Of a stretch of DNA of 64,000 nt, positions 38,733-53,869 are shown piece by piece; position 1 is the stretch's first letter, and each line of letters starts with the position of its first letter. The notes beneath the pieces were generated by a model. That model saw only the letters and a program-made list of their open reading frames with translations. It searched no databases and was not told where the DNA came from. The position numbers and the translations under genes are program-made. Source of the stretch: a gamma proteobacterium HTCC2207 (GTDB lineage: Bacteria > Pseudomonadota > Gammaproteobacteria > Pseudomonadales > Porticoccaceae); contig CAJJAO010000017.1 of NCBI GenBank assembly GCA_905182265.1, forward strand, positions 1-64,000. The letters run 5' to 3'.

Positions 38733-39842
38733 ATGCCCGACGACAGTCTACATAGCGATGCTGACAGCGAAAAGCTACATAACCTAGCCAAAAAGATTAA
38801 GGCATGGGGCGAATCTCTGGGATTTCAGCAGGTCGCCATTGTTGCTCCGGACCTAAGTCAGGCATCGGAACGGTTAAATAAATGGTTGGCCGACGGTTTT
38901 CAGGGCTCTATGGGCTGGATGGCTGAACATGGCGACAAGCGTTATAAGGTCGATAAACTCGTCGACCACACGATTCGTGTTATCTCTGTGCGCATGGATT
39001 ATCTTGCTGACGATAAAATGATCGCAGTACTTAAAAATGACAATAAAGCTTATATCTCAAGGTATGCGCTGGGCCGTGACTACCACAAGCTTATTCGCAA
39101 GCGCCTCGCCCAGTTGGTGACCAAAATTCAACAGGAGCTGCCACAGCTCGAACTTTCCCAACGGCCTTTCGTCGATAGCGCGCCGGTTATGGAAAAACCA
39201 TTGGCCGAGCAAGCGGGCTTAGGTTGGATCGGCAAAAATACATTACTCCTCAACAACGAGGCGGGGTCGTGGTTTTTTCTCGGCGAAATTTACACTTCGC
39301 TGCCGCTGCCCACAGATACCAGCGAACAAACCAATCGCTGCGGCAACTGCCGAGCCTGTTTAAAAGTCTGCCCCACCGATGCATTCCCTGAACCCTATGT
39401 TCTGGATGCGAGAAAATGCATCTCCTACCTGACTATAGAAAGTAAAGAAGCGATACCTTTGGCGTTGCGCCCTCTGATGGGCAACCGCGTTTTTGGCTGT
39501 GATGATTGCCAGATTATTTGCCCGTGGAATCGTTTTGCGTCCCAGAGTAAAGAAGATGACTTTACGCCCAGGCATAACCTTGATAATCCCGACCTGGTGA
39601 CATTATTTAACTGGGATCAAGATGAGTTTTTAGCTAACACCGAAGGTTCGCCCATTCGCCGTATAGGTCACGAGCGCTGGTTGCGTAACCTAGCGGTCGG
39701 TTTGGGTAATGCGGGAGGTGACAGCAGTATTTTACAGACTCTGGAGAAGCGAGCCGATGACCCATCACCACTAGTTCGAGAACATGTGCAATGGGCCATT
39801 GAGCGTCAGCGTGACAAACTGGCGGATATTACGCCTGAATAA
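38733..39842 (+). CDS. queG: Epoxyqueuosine reductase
   Basis: The 369-aa cobalamin-dependent iron-sulfur enzyme makes queuosine in tRNA. Two ferredoxin-type motifs are present: [16 protein letters not shown], and [13 protein letters not shown] after RVFG. Upstream are [16 protein letters not shown] and the [12 protein letters not shown] region. The C-terminus ends in a HEAT-like repeat ([13 protein letters not shown]). It overlaps the orn stop by 14 bp in convergent orientation, as in E. coli-related genomes. Confidence 0.96.
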   Translation: MPDDSLHSDADSEKLHNLAKKIKAWGESLGFQQVAIVAPDLSQASERLNKWLADGFQGSMGWMAEHGDKRYKVDKLVDHTIRVISVRMDYLADDKMIAVLKNDNKAYISRYALGRDYHKLIRKRLAQLVTKIQQELPQLELSQRPFVDSAPVMEKPLAEQAGLGWIGKNTLLLNNEAGSWFFLGEIYTSLPLPTDTSEQTNRCGNCRACLKVCPTDAFPEPYVLDARKCISYLTIESKEAIPLALRPLMGNRVFGCDDCQIICPWNRFASQSKEDDFTPRHNLDNPDLVTLFNWDQDEFLANTEGSPIRRIGHERWLRNLAVGLGNAGGDSSILQTLEKRADDPSPLVREHVQWAIERQRDKLADITPE

Positions 39843-40377
39843 AGACTTCTCGGTAATAGGCCAACTCAGCGATTGAATCATAGACATCGTCCATCGCCAG
39901 ATGGCTGCCCTTTTTGGCAAAACCATTTTCTAACTCCGGCTTCCAGCGTCTTACCAATTCTTTTAATGTGCTGACATCTAGGTTGCGGTAGTGAAAAAAG
40001 TCCGCTAACTCTGGCATATAGCTCACCAGAAAACGACGGTCCTGACCAATAGAGTTGCCACACATTGGCGACTGTCCCTGAGGCACCCACTGGCGCAAAA
40101 ACTCAATGGTTGTGGCACAGGCCTCTGCCTCAGAGATACTGCTGTTGCGCACCCGATCGGTTAAACCAGAACCCCCATGCTGTTTGGTATTCCAGTCATC
40201 CATGGCATCTAGCAGAGCATTGTCCTGATGTACCACCAAAGATGGGCCCTCCGCCAGCACATTGAGGTTGGCATCAGTCACCACTGTGGCTATCTCAATA
40301 ATGCGTTCGCGCTGTGGATCCAAACCGGTCATTTCTAAATCGATCCAAATCAAATTGAGTGGGTCTTGAACTGTCAT
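39829..40377 (-). CDS. orn: Oligoribonuclease
   Basis: The 182-aa DEDDh 3'-5' exonuclease finishes RNA decay by cleaving dinucleotides, including pGpG from c-di-GMP breakdown. Exonuclease motifs: [21 protein letters not shown] (DxE), [12 protein letters not shown] and [14 protein letters not shown] (HxxxD). It is divergent from rsgA. Confidence 0.98.
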   Translation of the reverse strand: MTVQDPLNLIWIDLEMTGLDPQRERIIEIATVVTDANLNVLAEGPSLVVHQDNALLDAMDDWNTKQHGGSGLTDRVRNSSISEAEACATTIEFLRQWVPQGQSPMCGNSIGQDRRFLVSYMPELADFFHYRNLDVSTLKELVRRWKPELENGFAKKGSHLAMDDVYDSIAELAYYREVFIQA

Positions 40378-40483
40378 ATCGCTGCCTATGAAAAGAGATG
40401 TAAAGCAAAATGTTACTGAGGGCGTTTATGCTATATCCTTGGCGCCTATAACGCCAGACCGGCAGACTAACCCAGGTGAAGTA

Positions 40484-41509
40484 TTGAGCAAGCGAAGACT
40501 GAGCAAGCGTCAAAAAGATCGTATTCAGGCGATTCAGGAGCGACGCCGTGAGCGAGCCAATCTCAAACAGAACATCAACGATGATGATCTACAAAATCTG
40601 TCCCAACTAGGCTCAGAGACCATTGGTACAGTCGTTACAAATTATGGCTCGCAAGTGGACATCGAAGGCACTGAAGCACCCTTCGACGGCAAAATTGTGC
40701 GCTGCCATAAACGGGCGAACATGGAGACGCTGGTGACCGGGGACAAAGTCATCTGGCGCCCCGCAGATCCACATGGTGTCGTGGTTGCCCTGCAGCCCCG
40801 CGAGACTGAGCTCATTCGACCTGATATCTATGGCAAGCTGCGACCTGTCGCGGCCAACATTGACCGTATCGCTATTGTATTTGCACCAAAGCCAATCCCC
40901 CATAGCAACCTTCTTGACCGCTATCTGGTGGCTGCCGAGGCACAGGGTATTACCCCGCTGCTCGTTCTCAACAAGGTCGACATGCTTGATACCGAAGACT
41001 TTCCAGACGTGCATCAATTACTGCAAGATTACCGCAGCATTGGCTATGATGTTCTCACGGTTTCCGCAAAGGATGGACAGTCTGTTGACCAGCTTCAGAG
41101 CTATTTAGCTGACCATACCTCTATCTTTGTCGGGCAATCTGGCGTGGGAAAATCTTCGCTACTTAATCACCTGCTGCCAGATGCTAACATTCAGATCGGG
41201 CCATTATCGGTTAACAAAGAGGAAGGCACCCACACCACCACAGCCTCAAGATTGTTTCACCTAATTGGCGGTGGCGTCATTATTGACTCCCCAGGAATTC
41301 GCGAGTTTGCCCTGACCCATCTCAGCCAACATAAAATCATCGATGGCTTTATTGATTTCAGACCCTACCTGGGCAGCTGTAAGTTTCGCGACTGCCAACA
41401 CAATAAAGAGCTGGGCTGCGCGCTGCTGCAAGCCGTCGCCGACAAGAAAATACTCGCGGTGCGACTTAATAATTATCGACAAATCATTCTTAGCCAGCAG
41501 GATAGGTAG
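40484..41509 (+). CDS. rsgA: Small ribosomal subunit biogenesis GTPase RsgA
   Basis: RsgA matures the 30S subunit. An OB domain (IGTVVTNYGSQVDIEG) is followed by a circularly permuted GTPase with NKVDM (G4) before GQSGVGKSSLLNHLL (G1) and DSPGIREF (G3). A zinc finger follows (CKFRDCQHNKELGCAL). The frame is open from 40388. I place the start at TTG 40484-40486 because AGGTG lies about 6 bp upstream and the protein then starts (M)SKRRLSKRQKDRI, the standard RsgA N-terminus; the upstream 32 residues do not match the family. ATG at 40388 is the alternative. Confidence 0.93.
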   Translation: MSKRRLSKRQKDRIQAIQERRRERANLKQNINDDDLQNLSQLGSETIGTVVTNYGSQVDIEGTEAPFDGKIVRCHKRANMETLVTGDKVIWRPADPHGVVVALQPRETELIRPDIYGKLRPVAANIDRIAIVFAPKPIPHSNLLDRYLVAAEAQGITPLLVLNKVDMLDTEDFPDVHQLLQDYRSIGYDVLTVSAKDGQSVDQLQSYLADHTSIFVGQSGVGKSSLLNHLLPDANIQIGPLSVNKEEGTHTTTASRLFHLIGGGVIIDSPGIREFALTHLSQHKIIDGFIDFRPYLGSCKFRDCQHNKELGCALLQAVADKKILAVRLNNYRQIILSQQDR

Positions 41510-41581
41510 CGCTTGGGCCCGATAAATGATGTTAAAATCTCGGGCCAAAAGCAGCCTTCCAATAGATACAAATAGACAGCC

Positions 41582-42424
41582 ATGACTCATATTCCTCGTC
41601 TTATCGAACCTAGTGATCTAGAAACTCATCTCAATGATGATAATTTGATCATTGTCGACCTGTGCAACCAATCTTTGTATCAACAAAAACATGTTCCCGG
41701 TGCCGTGCATCTAGCAGGCAATAGTCTTGTCTCTGGGCTACCACCAGTGCCTGGGGCCTGCCCTAGTATCGAACAGCTGAGTAAGGTCATTAACCATCTG
41801 GGAATTGATTCGAGTAAGCATGTGGTTGTCTATGACGACGAAGGCGGCGGCTGGGCTGGGCGCCTCGCCTGGACTCTGGATTTGCTAGGGCTACCAAACT
41901 GGTCCTACTTAAATGGCGGCATAATCCCTTGGATAAAAGAGGGCTTTGTCACCGAAGCTGGCATTAACCAGCCCCGTAGTATTGAATCCAATATCAGTTT
42001 CGCCAATCCTGAAGCCCGAATAACCGCAGAGCAGATTCTTGCCTTACTTGCCGCACCTGCCTCACTTACACCAGGGGAAACCCGTGATTTTGCAATCTGG
42101 GATGCCAGAAGCCCCGGAGAATATAGCGGTGATATGGTTCGCGCTGCCCGAGGGGGCCATATACCCGGCGCCATTAATTGTGAATGGACTCTGTTAATGG
42201 ACCAGCAGAAAAACTTACGCCTGCGTAGCGATGCCCAACAAATTTTGGATGGCCTTGGGCTCACTCAAGACAAACATATAGCGACCCATTGCCAGAGCCA
42301 TCATCGATCTAGTTTTACCTACATGGTGGCACGCATTTTGGGCTATCCGCATATTAGCGGCTACGATGGTTCCTGGTCGGAATGGGGCAATTTAGACGAC
42401 ACACCCATTGAACTTGGCTTTTAA
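41582..42424 (+). CDS. Thiosulfate sulfurtransferase (RhdA-type rhodanese)
   Basis: The 280-aa protein has two rhodanese domains. The second carries the active site HCQSHHRSS, nearly identical to the CQTHHRS loop of Azotobacter vinelandii RhdA and distinct from SseA-type CGSGVTA loops. Motifs HVPGAVHL and WDARSPGEYSGD ... HIPGAINCEW flank the domains. It transfers sulfane sulfur from thiosulfate or a similar donor, and RhdA in Azotobacter has been linked to Fe-S and redox balance. Its place between rsgA and psd is shared with pseudomonads. Confidence 0.93.
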   Translation: MTHIPRLIEPSDLETHLNDDNLIIVDLCNQSLYQQKHVPGAVHLAGNSLVSGLPPVPGACPSIEQLSKVINHLGIDSSKHVVVYDDEGGGWAGRLAWTLDLLGLPNWSYLNGGIIPWIKEGFVTEAGINQPRSIESNISFANPEARITAEQILALLAAPASLTPGETRDFAIWDARSPGEYSGDMVRAARGGHIPGAINCEWTLLMDQQKNLRLRSDAQQILDGLGLTQDKHIATHCQSHHRSSFTYMVARILGYPHISGYDGSWSEWGNLDDTPIELGF

Positions 42425-42459
42425 AAACAAACACCTAACCCGTATTGAGCACAGCACTT

Positions 42460-43317
42460 ATGAATCACAGCGCAGAAATCTTTGTCGCCCTGCAACGAAT
42501 CCTTCCCAAGCATGCATTGTCACGGCTCATTGCTATGGCGGCAGAGTCTAAACGCCCCTGGCTTAAAAATTGGCTCATAAACCGCGCTATCGATGCATTT
42601 GATATCGATATGGAAGAAGCAATAACAGATGATCTAGAGCATTATGAAAACTTCAATGGCTTTTTTACCCGTGAACTAAAAGCTGGTGTGCGGCCCATAG
42701 CCAAGGGTAAAAACAGTATCGTCTCACCTGCTGATGGGGTTATTAGTCAGGCTGGGCCAATTAATAAAACAAGAATTTTGCAGGCCAAAGGTATCGACTA
42801 TTCTGTCAGTCGGCTGGTCGGCAGTTCTGATGCCGCAAAACGTTTTGATAACGGCAGCTTTGCCACTATTTATCTTTCACCAAAAGACTATCACCGAGTC
42901 CATATGCCCGCAGCGGGAAAATTGGTCCGCAGTCGCTATATTCCCGGTGAGCTATTCTCTGTCAATGACAAAACGGCTCAGGCATTGCCAGGGCTCTTTG
43001 CACGCAATGAACGTCTGGTATGTGAGTTCGAGTCCAAAGAACTGGGGGACTTTGTAGTGATATTTGTCGGCGCCATGTTAGTGGCTGGTATAGAAACAGT
43101 CTGGGGCGGGTTTGAAAAACCTGGGCCCGGTTTAGTGAGAGAAACAGACCACAGTAAAGCAGCACTTTCCTATAAAAAAGGCGAAGAAATTGGTCGCTTT
43201 AAGTTTGGCTCAACCGTAATTTTACTGTTTAAAGAACAGGCTGTTGCCTGGCAAGACAATATCAAAGCGGCGGCGGCAGTCAATATGGGCGAAAAGATAG
43301 CTATTGGTAAGGTTTAA
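42460..43317 (+). CDS. psd: Phosphatidylserine decarboxylase proenzyme
   Basis: About 285 aa. The enzyme makes phosphatidylethanolamine at the inner membrane. FNGFFTRELKAGVRPI, SPADGVISQAG, YLSPKDYHRVHMPAAGKL and YIPGELFSVND are family motifs. The self-cleavage site is FKFGSTVILLF, where the Ser of GST becomes the pyruvoyl group of the alpha chain. ATG 42460-42462 (MNHSAEIF) is chosen; a TTG 15 bp upstream is possible, and neither has a strong ribosome binding site. Confidence 0.96.
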   Translation: MNHSAEIFVALQRILPKHALSRLIAMAAESKRPWLKNWLINRAIDAFDIDMEEAITDDLEHYENFNGFFTRELKAGVRPIAKGKNSIVSPADGVISQAGPINKTRILQAKGIDYSVSRLVGSSDAAKRFDNGSFATIYLSPKDYHRVHMPAAGKLVRSRYIPGELFSVNDKTAQALPGLFARNERLVCEFESKELGDFVVIFVGAMLVAGIETVWGGFEKPGPGLVRETDHSKAALSYKKGEEIGRFKFGSTVILLFKEQAVAWQDNIKAAAAVNMGEKIAIGKV

Positions 43318-43361
43318 CATTAGAGCCTGATAATTAGCATCTACTGAATTGCCATCAACCG

Positions 43362-44816
43362 CTAGCCGACAAAACGCTGTTTAAGTGCTGAAAAAAAACT
43401 GCGGTTGCGGGGACTGCTATGGCCTGTATTCGCTACTAACAACTCACTGGCTCCTGAATTAAAAGGCCGTGCAATAAGGTCTTCTAAAAGGCTGTATTCC
43501 AGACCAAAACTATCCGGCTGAATATCTCGAACTATGGCCAGTTTAGAAACGTCATAGGCGCGGCGTTCACCAAACTTCTGCAATCGCTCTCTAGTTTGTT
43601 GCTCATTTTTCAAATCGACAAAAATATATTTCGCCTGATCTATCACGCCATCTTTATTCTCAAACACAGCTAGACGCGGTGCCAATCTTGCCCGGGGATT
43701 TTGTTCAATCACCATGCCTCGGTCACCCGTAGTGAGCTCTACGAAGGTACCCGCAGGGTACAAACCGACTGACTGAATAAACTCCACAACTAAATCTTCA
43801 GAAAACCCAGTACCGCGCATCTTATAGAGTCGGCTGGTTGCCTTTGACGGAGCCATGGTTTCGCCAGCTTCCCGCGGGTTACAAAGCATATCGAACTCAG
43901 AGGCAATACCCGCTATTCTGGCCAAAAATGGAATCTGATTGCCACTGCAGCCTTTTGGGTAACCGCTACCGTCAAAGCGCTCGCAATGAAATTTAATAAT
44001 GTTGATGACCGTACGATTTTCAAAGCCAGCTGTGCGTAACTGATCGACACTGTGGCTCACAAAGCCACGATACTCGGCTTCCTGCTGAGCATTGCGATGT
44101 TGGTTATGTAACAGTGCCCGATCGAGTTTAACGCGGCCTATATCCTTTAACAGTGTCGCCAGACAGAGATCTTTTAACTGGCCAACTTCAAGACCTATAT
44201 GACGACCGAACTGAGTAGCCCAAAGGGATGAGCGCACTGAATGATCATGAGAATGAGCGTCTTTTGAACGCAAGCGCAGTAACCAAGTGAAGGCATCGGG
44301 GCAGCGGATTACACTGTCGATCATGGCATCGACCGCTTCCTGCAGCTGGTCCTGATTAAAGCCACCACCGCGTATCATCTGCCTTGTCGCCACTGTTAAG
44401 CAGCCAAGTACATTGTTCATCGCAACACGTGCGGCTGGGATTTCCTTGGCCAGCTCGACGGTCTTTTTGTAAACATCGGGCTTGATCACTAATTTCTGTT
44501 GCTGAGCAGATTTGGTGCGAGAGCGATTAAACGACGCTTGACCCTGATGGGAGTCACGACTGCCGGTCTTATGGTTGGAGTTTATACTGAGGCGGGGAGC
44601 AGAATCGGAGGATCCCATATCGGTCGGCGATATGCCTTTTTCGATATCGACAAATACATAGTCGCAATAGGCTTTGACGCGACTAATATCCGCGCCATTT
44701 TTAACCACAAACCCCTGTATGGGAAAAGGAGTTTCCGCCCAAGGTTTATCGAGAGCGGAGACAAACATCCCAACCTCGAGTTCGTGAATAAAGACCTTCA
44801 ATTGCTTTAAGGACAT
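43362..44816 (-). CDS. DUF3391/HD-GYP domain protein, apparently catalytically degenerate
   Basis: The 484-aa protein has the DUF3391 N-terminal domain (residues 1-60, IHELEVGMFVSALDKPW) and then a Ser/Gln-rich linker. An HD-GYP fold covers ~180-330. HD-GYP proteins hydrolyse cyclic-di-GMP. Here FDGSGYPKG is kept, but the metal ligands are eroded: the HD pair is K224-D225 (LLKDIG), the HHE is H277-C278-E279, and the VADVFDAL aspartate is S306 (GIASEFDML). H192 and H255 remain. A PilZ-like or other small domain may follow (VELTTGDRGMVI). It lies next to psd, as in pseudomonads. Likely a c-di-GMP sensor or scaffold, not an active phosphodiesterase; this is inference. Confidence 0.88.
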   Translation of the reverse strand: MSLKQLKVFIHELEVGMFVSALDKPWAETPFPIQGFVVKNGADISRVKAYCDYVFVDIEKGISPTDMGSSDSAPRLSINSNHKTGSRDSHQGQASFNRSRTKSAQQQKLVIKPDVYKKTVELAKEIPAARVAMNNVLGCLTVATRQMIRGGGFNQDQLQEAVDAMIDSVIRCPDAFTWLLRLRSKDAHSHDHSVRSSLWATQFGRHIGLEVGQLKDLCLATLLKDIGRVKLDRALLHNQHRNAQQEAEYRGFVSHSVDQLRTAGFENRTVINIIKFHCERFDGSGYPKGCSGNQIPFLARIAGIASEFDMLCNPREAGETMAPSKATSRLYKMRGTGFSEDLVVEFIQSVGLYPAGTFVELTTGDRGMVIEQNPRARLAPRLAVFENKDGVIDQAKYIFVDLKNEQQTRERLQKFGERRAYDVSKLAIVRDIQPDSFGLEYSLLEDLIARPFNSGASELLVANTGHSSPRNRSFFSALKQRFVG

Positions 44817-44827
44817 AAAATCCTCAT

Positions 44828-44847
44828 AAATCTAATCCGTTAGATTT
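44828..44847 (-). promoter_or_regulatory. Hairpin next to the HD-GYP ribosome binding site
   Basis: AAATCTAA and TTAGATTT form a perfect 8-bp stem with a 4-nt loop in the leader, ending about 11 nt before the HD-GYP start codon. The Shine-Dalgarno AGGA lies between stem and start. It could limit ribosome access; on the plus strand it resembles a terminator but no plus-strand gene ends here. Confidence 0.5.
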
Positions 44848-45030
44848 TTTAGACAGTAATGCCATAACTTTTATAAGCTATAAATAAAACTTAAGCTGCT
44901 AAACAAAACTTAAGCAAGCTGCTAAAAAAGCGATAGCGCAAAGAAGGGACTGTAAATACTTCTTATTTCTAAACTGTGAGTTGGTTAATATTTCAGATAA
45001 ATATAGACCAAGAATAGATAGACTTGAGCA

Positions 45031-46085
45031 TTACTTTGCAGAAAAGTTGTTAACTGCCTCAATAAAGACCTTCGCATGCTCCGGATCTATATCTGGAGTA
45101 ATACCATGACCCAGATTGAAGATATGGCCAGCACCGCTGCCAAACGAGGTCAAAATGCTTTTTACTTCTCGTTCAATGGTCTCCGGCGCAGCACGAAGTA
45201 CTGCAGGGTCCATATTGCCTTGCAGTGCGACCCTGTCACCCACACGAGCTTTGGCCATACCAATATCAACAGTCCAATCCAAGCCTAAGGCGTCGCAGCC
45301 ACTGTCAGCCATGGCTTCTAACCAATGACCACCGCCTTTTGTGAACAAAATAACCGGCACATCGCGACCATCCGCGTGCTTAATTAAACCAGCAACGATT
45401 TTTGTCATATAGGCTAGGGAGAATTCCTGGTAGGCGGCATGACTAAGCGCACCGCCCCATGTATCAAAAATTTGTACCACCTGAGCACCCGCTTTTATCT
45501 GCGCGTTCAGGTAATCAATAACGGATAGGGATAACTTCTCCAACAGCTGGTGCATTAGCTCTGGTTGGGTATAGAGCATAGTTTTGGCGCGAGCAAAATC
45601 TCTGCTGCTCTGCCCTTCGATCATATAGGTCGCCAGAGTCCAGGGGCTACCAGAAAAACCAATCAAGGGAACACGCCCCTGTAGTTCACGACGAATCATA
45701 GTTACGGCGTCAGTCACATAGGGTAAATCAGACGCGGTGTTAATTACCTGTAGCTGTTCGATATCTGCTTCGGTACGCACCGGCTTGCGAAACTTAGGGC
45801 CTTCGCCCTCTTCGAAATAAAGACCCAGCCCCATGGCATCAGGTATGGTCAGAATATCCGAGAAGAGAATTGCGGCATCTAGTTCATAGCGCTCTAAGGG
45901 CTGTAATGTAACCTCACAGGCCAGCTCTGTATTCTTGCACAGACTCATAAAGTCGCCAGCTTGACCTCTAGTCGCACGATACTCGGGCAAATAGCGTCCT
46001 GCTTGGCGCATCATCCACACAGGCGTGCGGTCAACGGGTTGGCGTTTAAGTGCTTTTAAGAAACGATCATTCTTTAACTCAGACA

Positions 46086-46086
<1 letters not shown>
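45031..46086 (-). CDS. hemE: Uroporphyrinogen decarboxylase
   Basis: The 351-aa enzyme converts uroporphyrinogen III to coproporphyrinogen III in haem synthesis. [20 protein letters not shown] is the universal signature; [31 protein letters not shown] and [15 protein letters not shown] are also conserved. The ATG overlaps the gltD stop (TAATG), so it is probably co-transcribed with gltBD. Confidence 0.98.
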
Positions 46087-51990
<5,904 letters not shown>

Positions 51991-52185
51991 AATAAAACCC
52001 ACAGTAAAACTATAAAAAAAAGTGTTGATAGATGGTCGGACAGCTAGTCTGTACAACGGAAAACGAGAGCCGGATATTCTACACTTCGAGTGCAGGGCCG
52101 ACAATGAGTTATACCGACTATAACCTGCAGTTGGACTACTTTAGATGTGATTTATTTTGCGAAGAATACCCGGTGAATCATGGGT

Positions 52186-53292
52186 TTAGCCAGTACAAGC
52201 CTCTGCGAGAATCTGCTGTAACCAGCTTAACTCAAAATCCGCCCTCACTGTCGCAACACCAATGCCATTTAGCAAAACCAGACGCAACTGCCCATCGAGG
52301 ACTTTTTTATCGCGAACCATTAGAGCCATAAAATCATCAGCCTTCATGTTTTCTGGCGGCTGGGTCGGTAGCCCACAGGCGATAAGTAAGTCTCTGGCTC
52401 TAGTGACATCAGCTGCAGACATAGTACCCGCCAACACCGAAAGCTCGGCAGCCATAACCATGCCTGCGGCAACAGCCTCGCCATGCAGCCAACCACGGTA
52501 TTGCTGAAATGTTTCGATAGCATGACCAAAGGTATGGCCCAGATTAAGAATAGCTCGAACACCTTGCTCAGTTTCGTCGGCGCTGACCACCTGCGCCTTA
52601 TTAATGCATGATCGTTCAATCGCATAGACCAATGCCTTGCTGTCCCGCGCTAATAACGCCTCGGCATTCTGTTCCAGCCAATCAAAAAATGCAGCATCGA
52701 CAATCAGACCATATTTAATCACTTCGGCGAGGCCTGCCCGAAACTCACGGTCGGGCAATGTTGATAATGTATCCGTATCAATAATCACTGCTTGAGGCTG
52801 ATAGAACGCCCCTATCATGTTTTTACCTAGACTATGGTTGACGGCAGTTTTGCCTCCTACAGAGGAGTCTACCTGAGCCAATAATGTGGTGGGTACCTGA
52901 ATAAATGGCACGCCGCGCTGATAAGAGGCCGCAGCAAAGCCAGTCATATCGCCCACGACACCGCCGCCCAGAGCAATCAGCGTCGTTTTACGATCGTGCT
53001 GATTTTCAATCAAGGCTGTAAAAATGGTATTGAGGTTATCAAGATTCTTGTACTGCTCACCGTCATTTAAGATAACAGTGTCAATTTGTACCCCAGGCAG
53101 TTGATCGATCAATGCCTGTAAGTAGAGAGGAGCAATAGTAGTGTTGGTGACAATAAGCGCTTTTTGGCCTTGAATATACTGGGCAATACCCACCTGAGAA
53201 ATCTGCCCCGAACCTATATGGATAGGGTAACTCCTATCGCCAAGGTCGACATTTAGGGAGATTGAATTAGCTGGCGTAGATGCTGCACTCAT
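52186..53292 (-). CDS. aroB: 3-dehydroquinate synthase
   Basis: The 368-aa NAD-dependent enzyme makes 3-dehydroquinate, the first ring of the shikimate pathway. [53 protein letters not shown] and the zinc His residues in [10 protein letters not shown] are all present. It lies 58 bp after aroK. The SPOR-domain damX gene that follows aroB in enterobacteria and many pseudomonads is absent; gltB comes next after a 195-bp gap. Confidence 0.98.
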   Translation of the reverse strand: MSAASTPANSISLNVDLGDRSYPIHIGSGQISQVGIAQYIQGQKALIVTNTTIAPLYLQALIDQLPGVQIDTVILNDGEQYKNLDNLNTIFTALIENQHDRKTTLIALGGGVVGDMTGFAAASYQRGVPFIQVPTTLLAQVDSSVGGKTAVNHSLGKNMIGAFYQPQAVIIDTDTLSTLPDREFRAGLAEVIKYGLIVDAAFFDWLEQNAEALLARDSKALVYAIERSCINKAQVVSADETEQGVRAILNLGHTFGHAIETFQQYRGWLHGEAVAAGMVMAAELSVLAGTMSAADVTRARDLLIACGLPTQPPENMKADDFMALMVRDKKVLDGQLRLVLLNGIGVATVRADFELSWLQQILAEACTG

Positions 53293-53350
53293 GGGGGTTT
53301 AGCTCGTCATGGTTTAACAATCACACATTATGCTTAGCCGCGACGAATTA

Positions 53351-53869
53351 TCAAAGCTCCGTAAGCGCTTGAGCCAGACTTTTTACTAATTTTCCTGGCG
53401 GCACAGAACCTGAGGGAAAGACCAGATCGGCAATACCTCGATACAATGGATCACGCTTTTCGACAAGCTGGTCAATAACTTCCCTGCGATTATCGACCTG
53501 CAATAGAGGGCGACTTTTGTCTTTTCGTGTTCGATCGTAGAGCTGTTCTTTGGTGGCCGACAGATAGATCACCTGGCCATTTTCTCTCAGCGCTTCACGA
53601 TTATCCTCGCGCAAAACAATACCGCCACCAGTCGCTATGACTGAGGACGTGTCGTTTTGTATAAGTTCTAAAAGTGCTTTAGCTTCCCTCACGCGAAAGC
53701 CCTCTTCCCCTTCCATATCAAATATCCACTGAATATCAGCGCCCGTACGCGCTTCAATTTCATTGTCTATATCAAAGAAAGGCCGATTCAAGAAAGCCGC
53801 AAGGTGTCTACCAATAGTAGATTTGCCGGCCCCCATGGGGCCGACTAAAAAAATATGCTGTTCGTTCAT
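53351..53869 (-). CDS. aroK: Shikimate kinase
   Basis: The 172-aa P-loop kinase phosphorylates shikimate at C3. Walker A is LVGPMGAGKSTIGRHLA (GKS at 15-17); FFDIDNEIEARTGADI carries the shikimate-binding Asp, and VIATGGGIVLRE and RPLL are also conserved. The ATG overlaps the pilQ stop as ATGA, the conserved pilQ-aroK-aroB arrangement. Confidence 0.98.
   Translation of the reverse strand: MNEQHIFLVGPMGAGKSTIGRHLAAFLNRPFFDIDNEIEARTGADIQWIFDMEGEEGFRVREAKALLELIQNDTSSVIATGGGIVLREDNREALRENGQVIYLSATKEQLYDRTRKDKSRPLLQVDNRREVIDQLVEKRDPLYRGIADLVFPSGSVPPGKLVKSLAQALTEL

Noticed and set aside
41582..42424. Unusual CQSHHRS loop in the rhodanese as a lost active site
   Set aside because: It matches the CQTHHRS loop of Azotobacter RhdA, an active sulfurtransferase.
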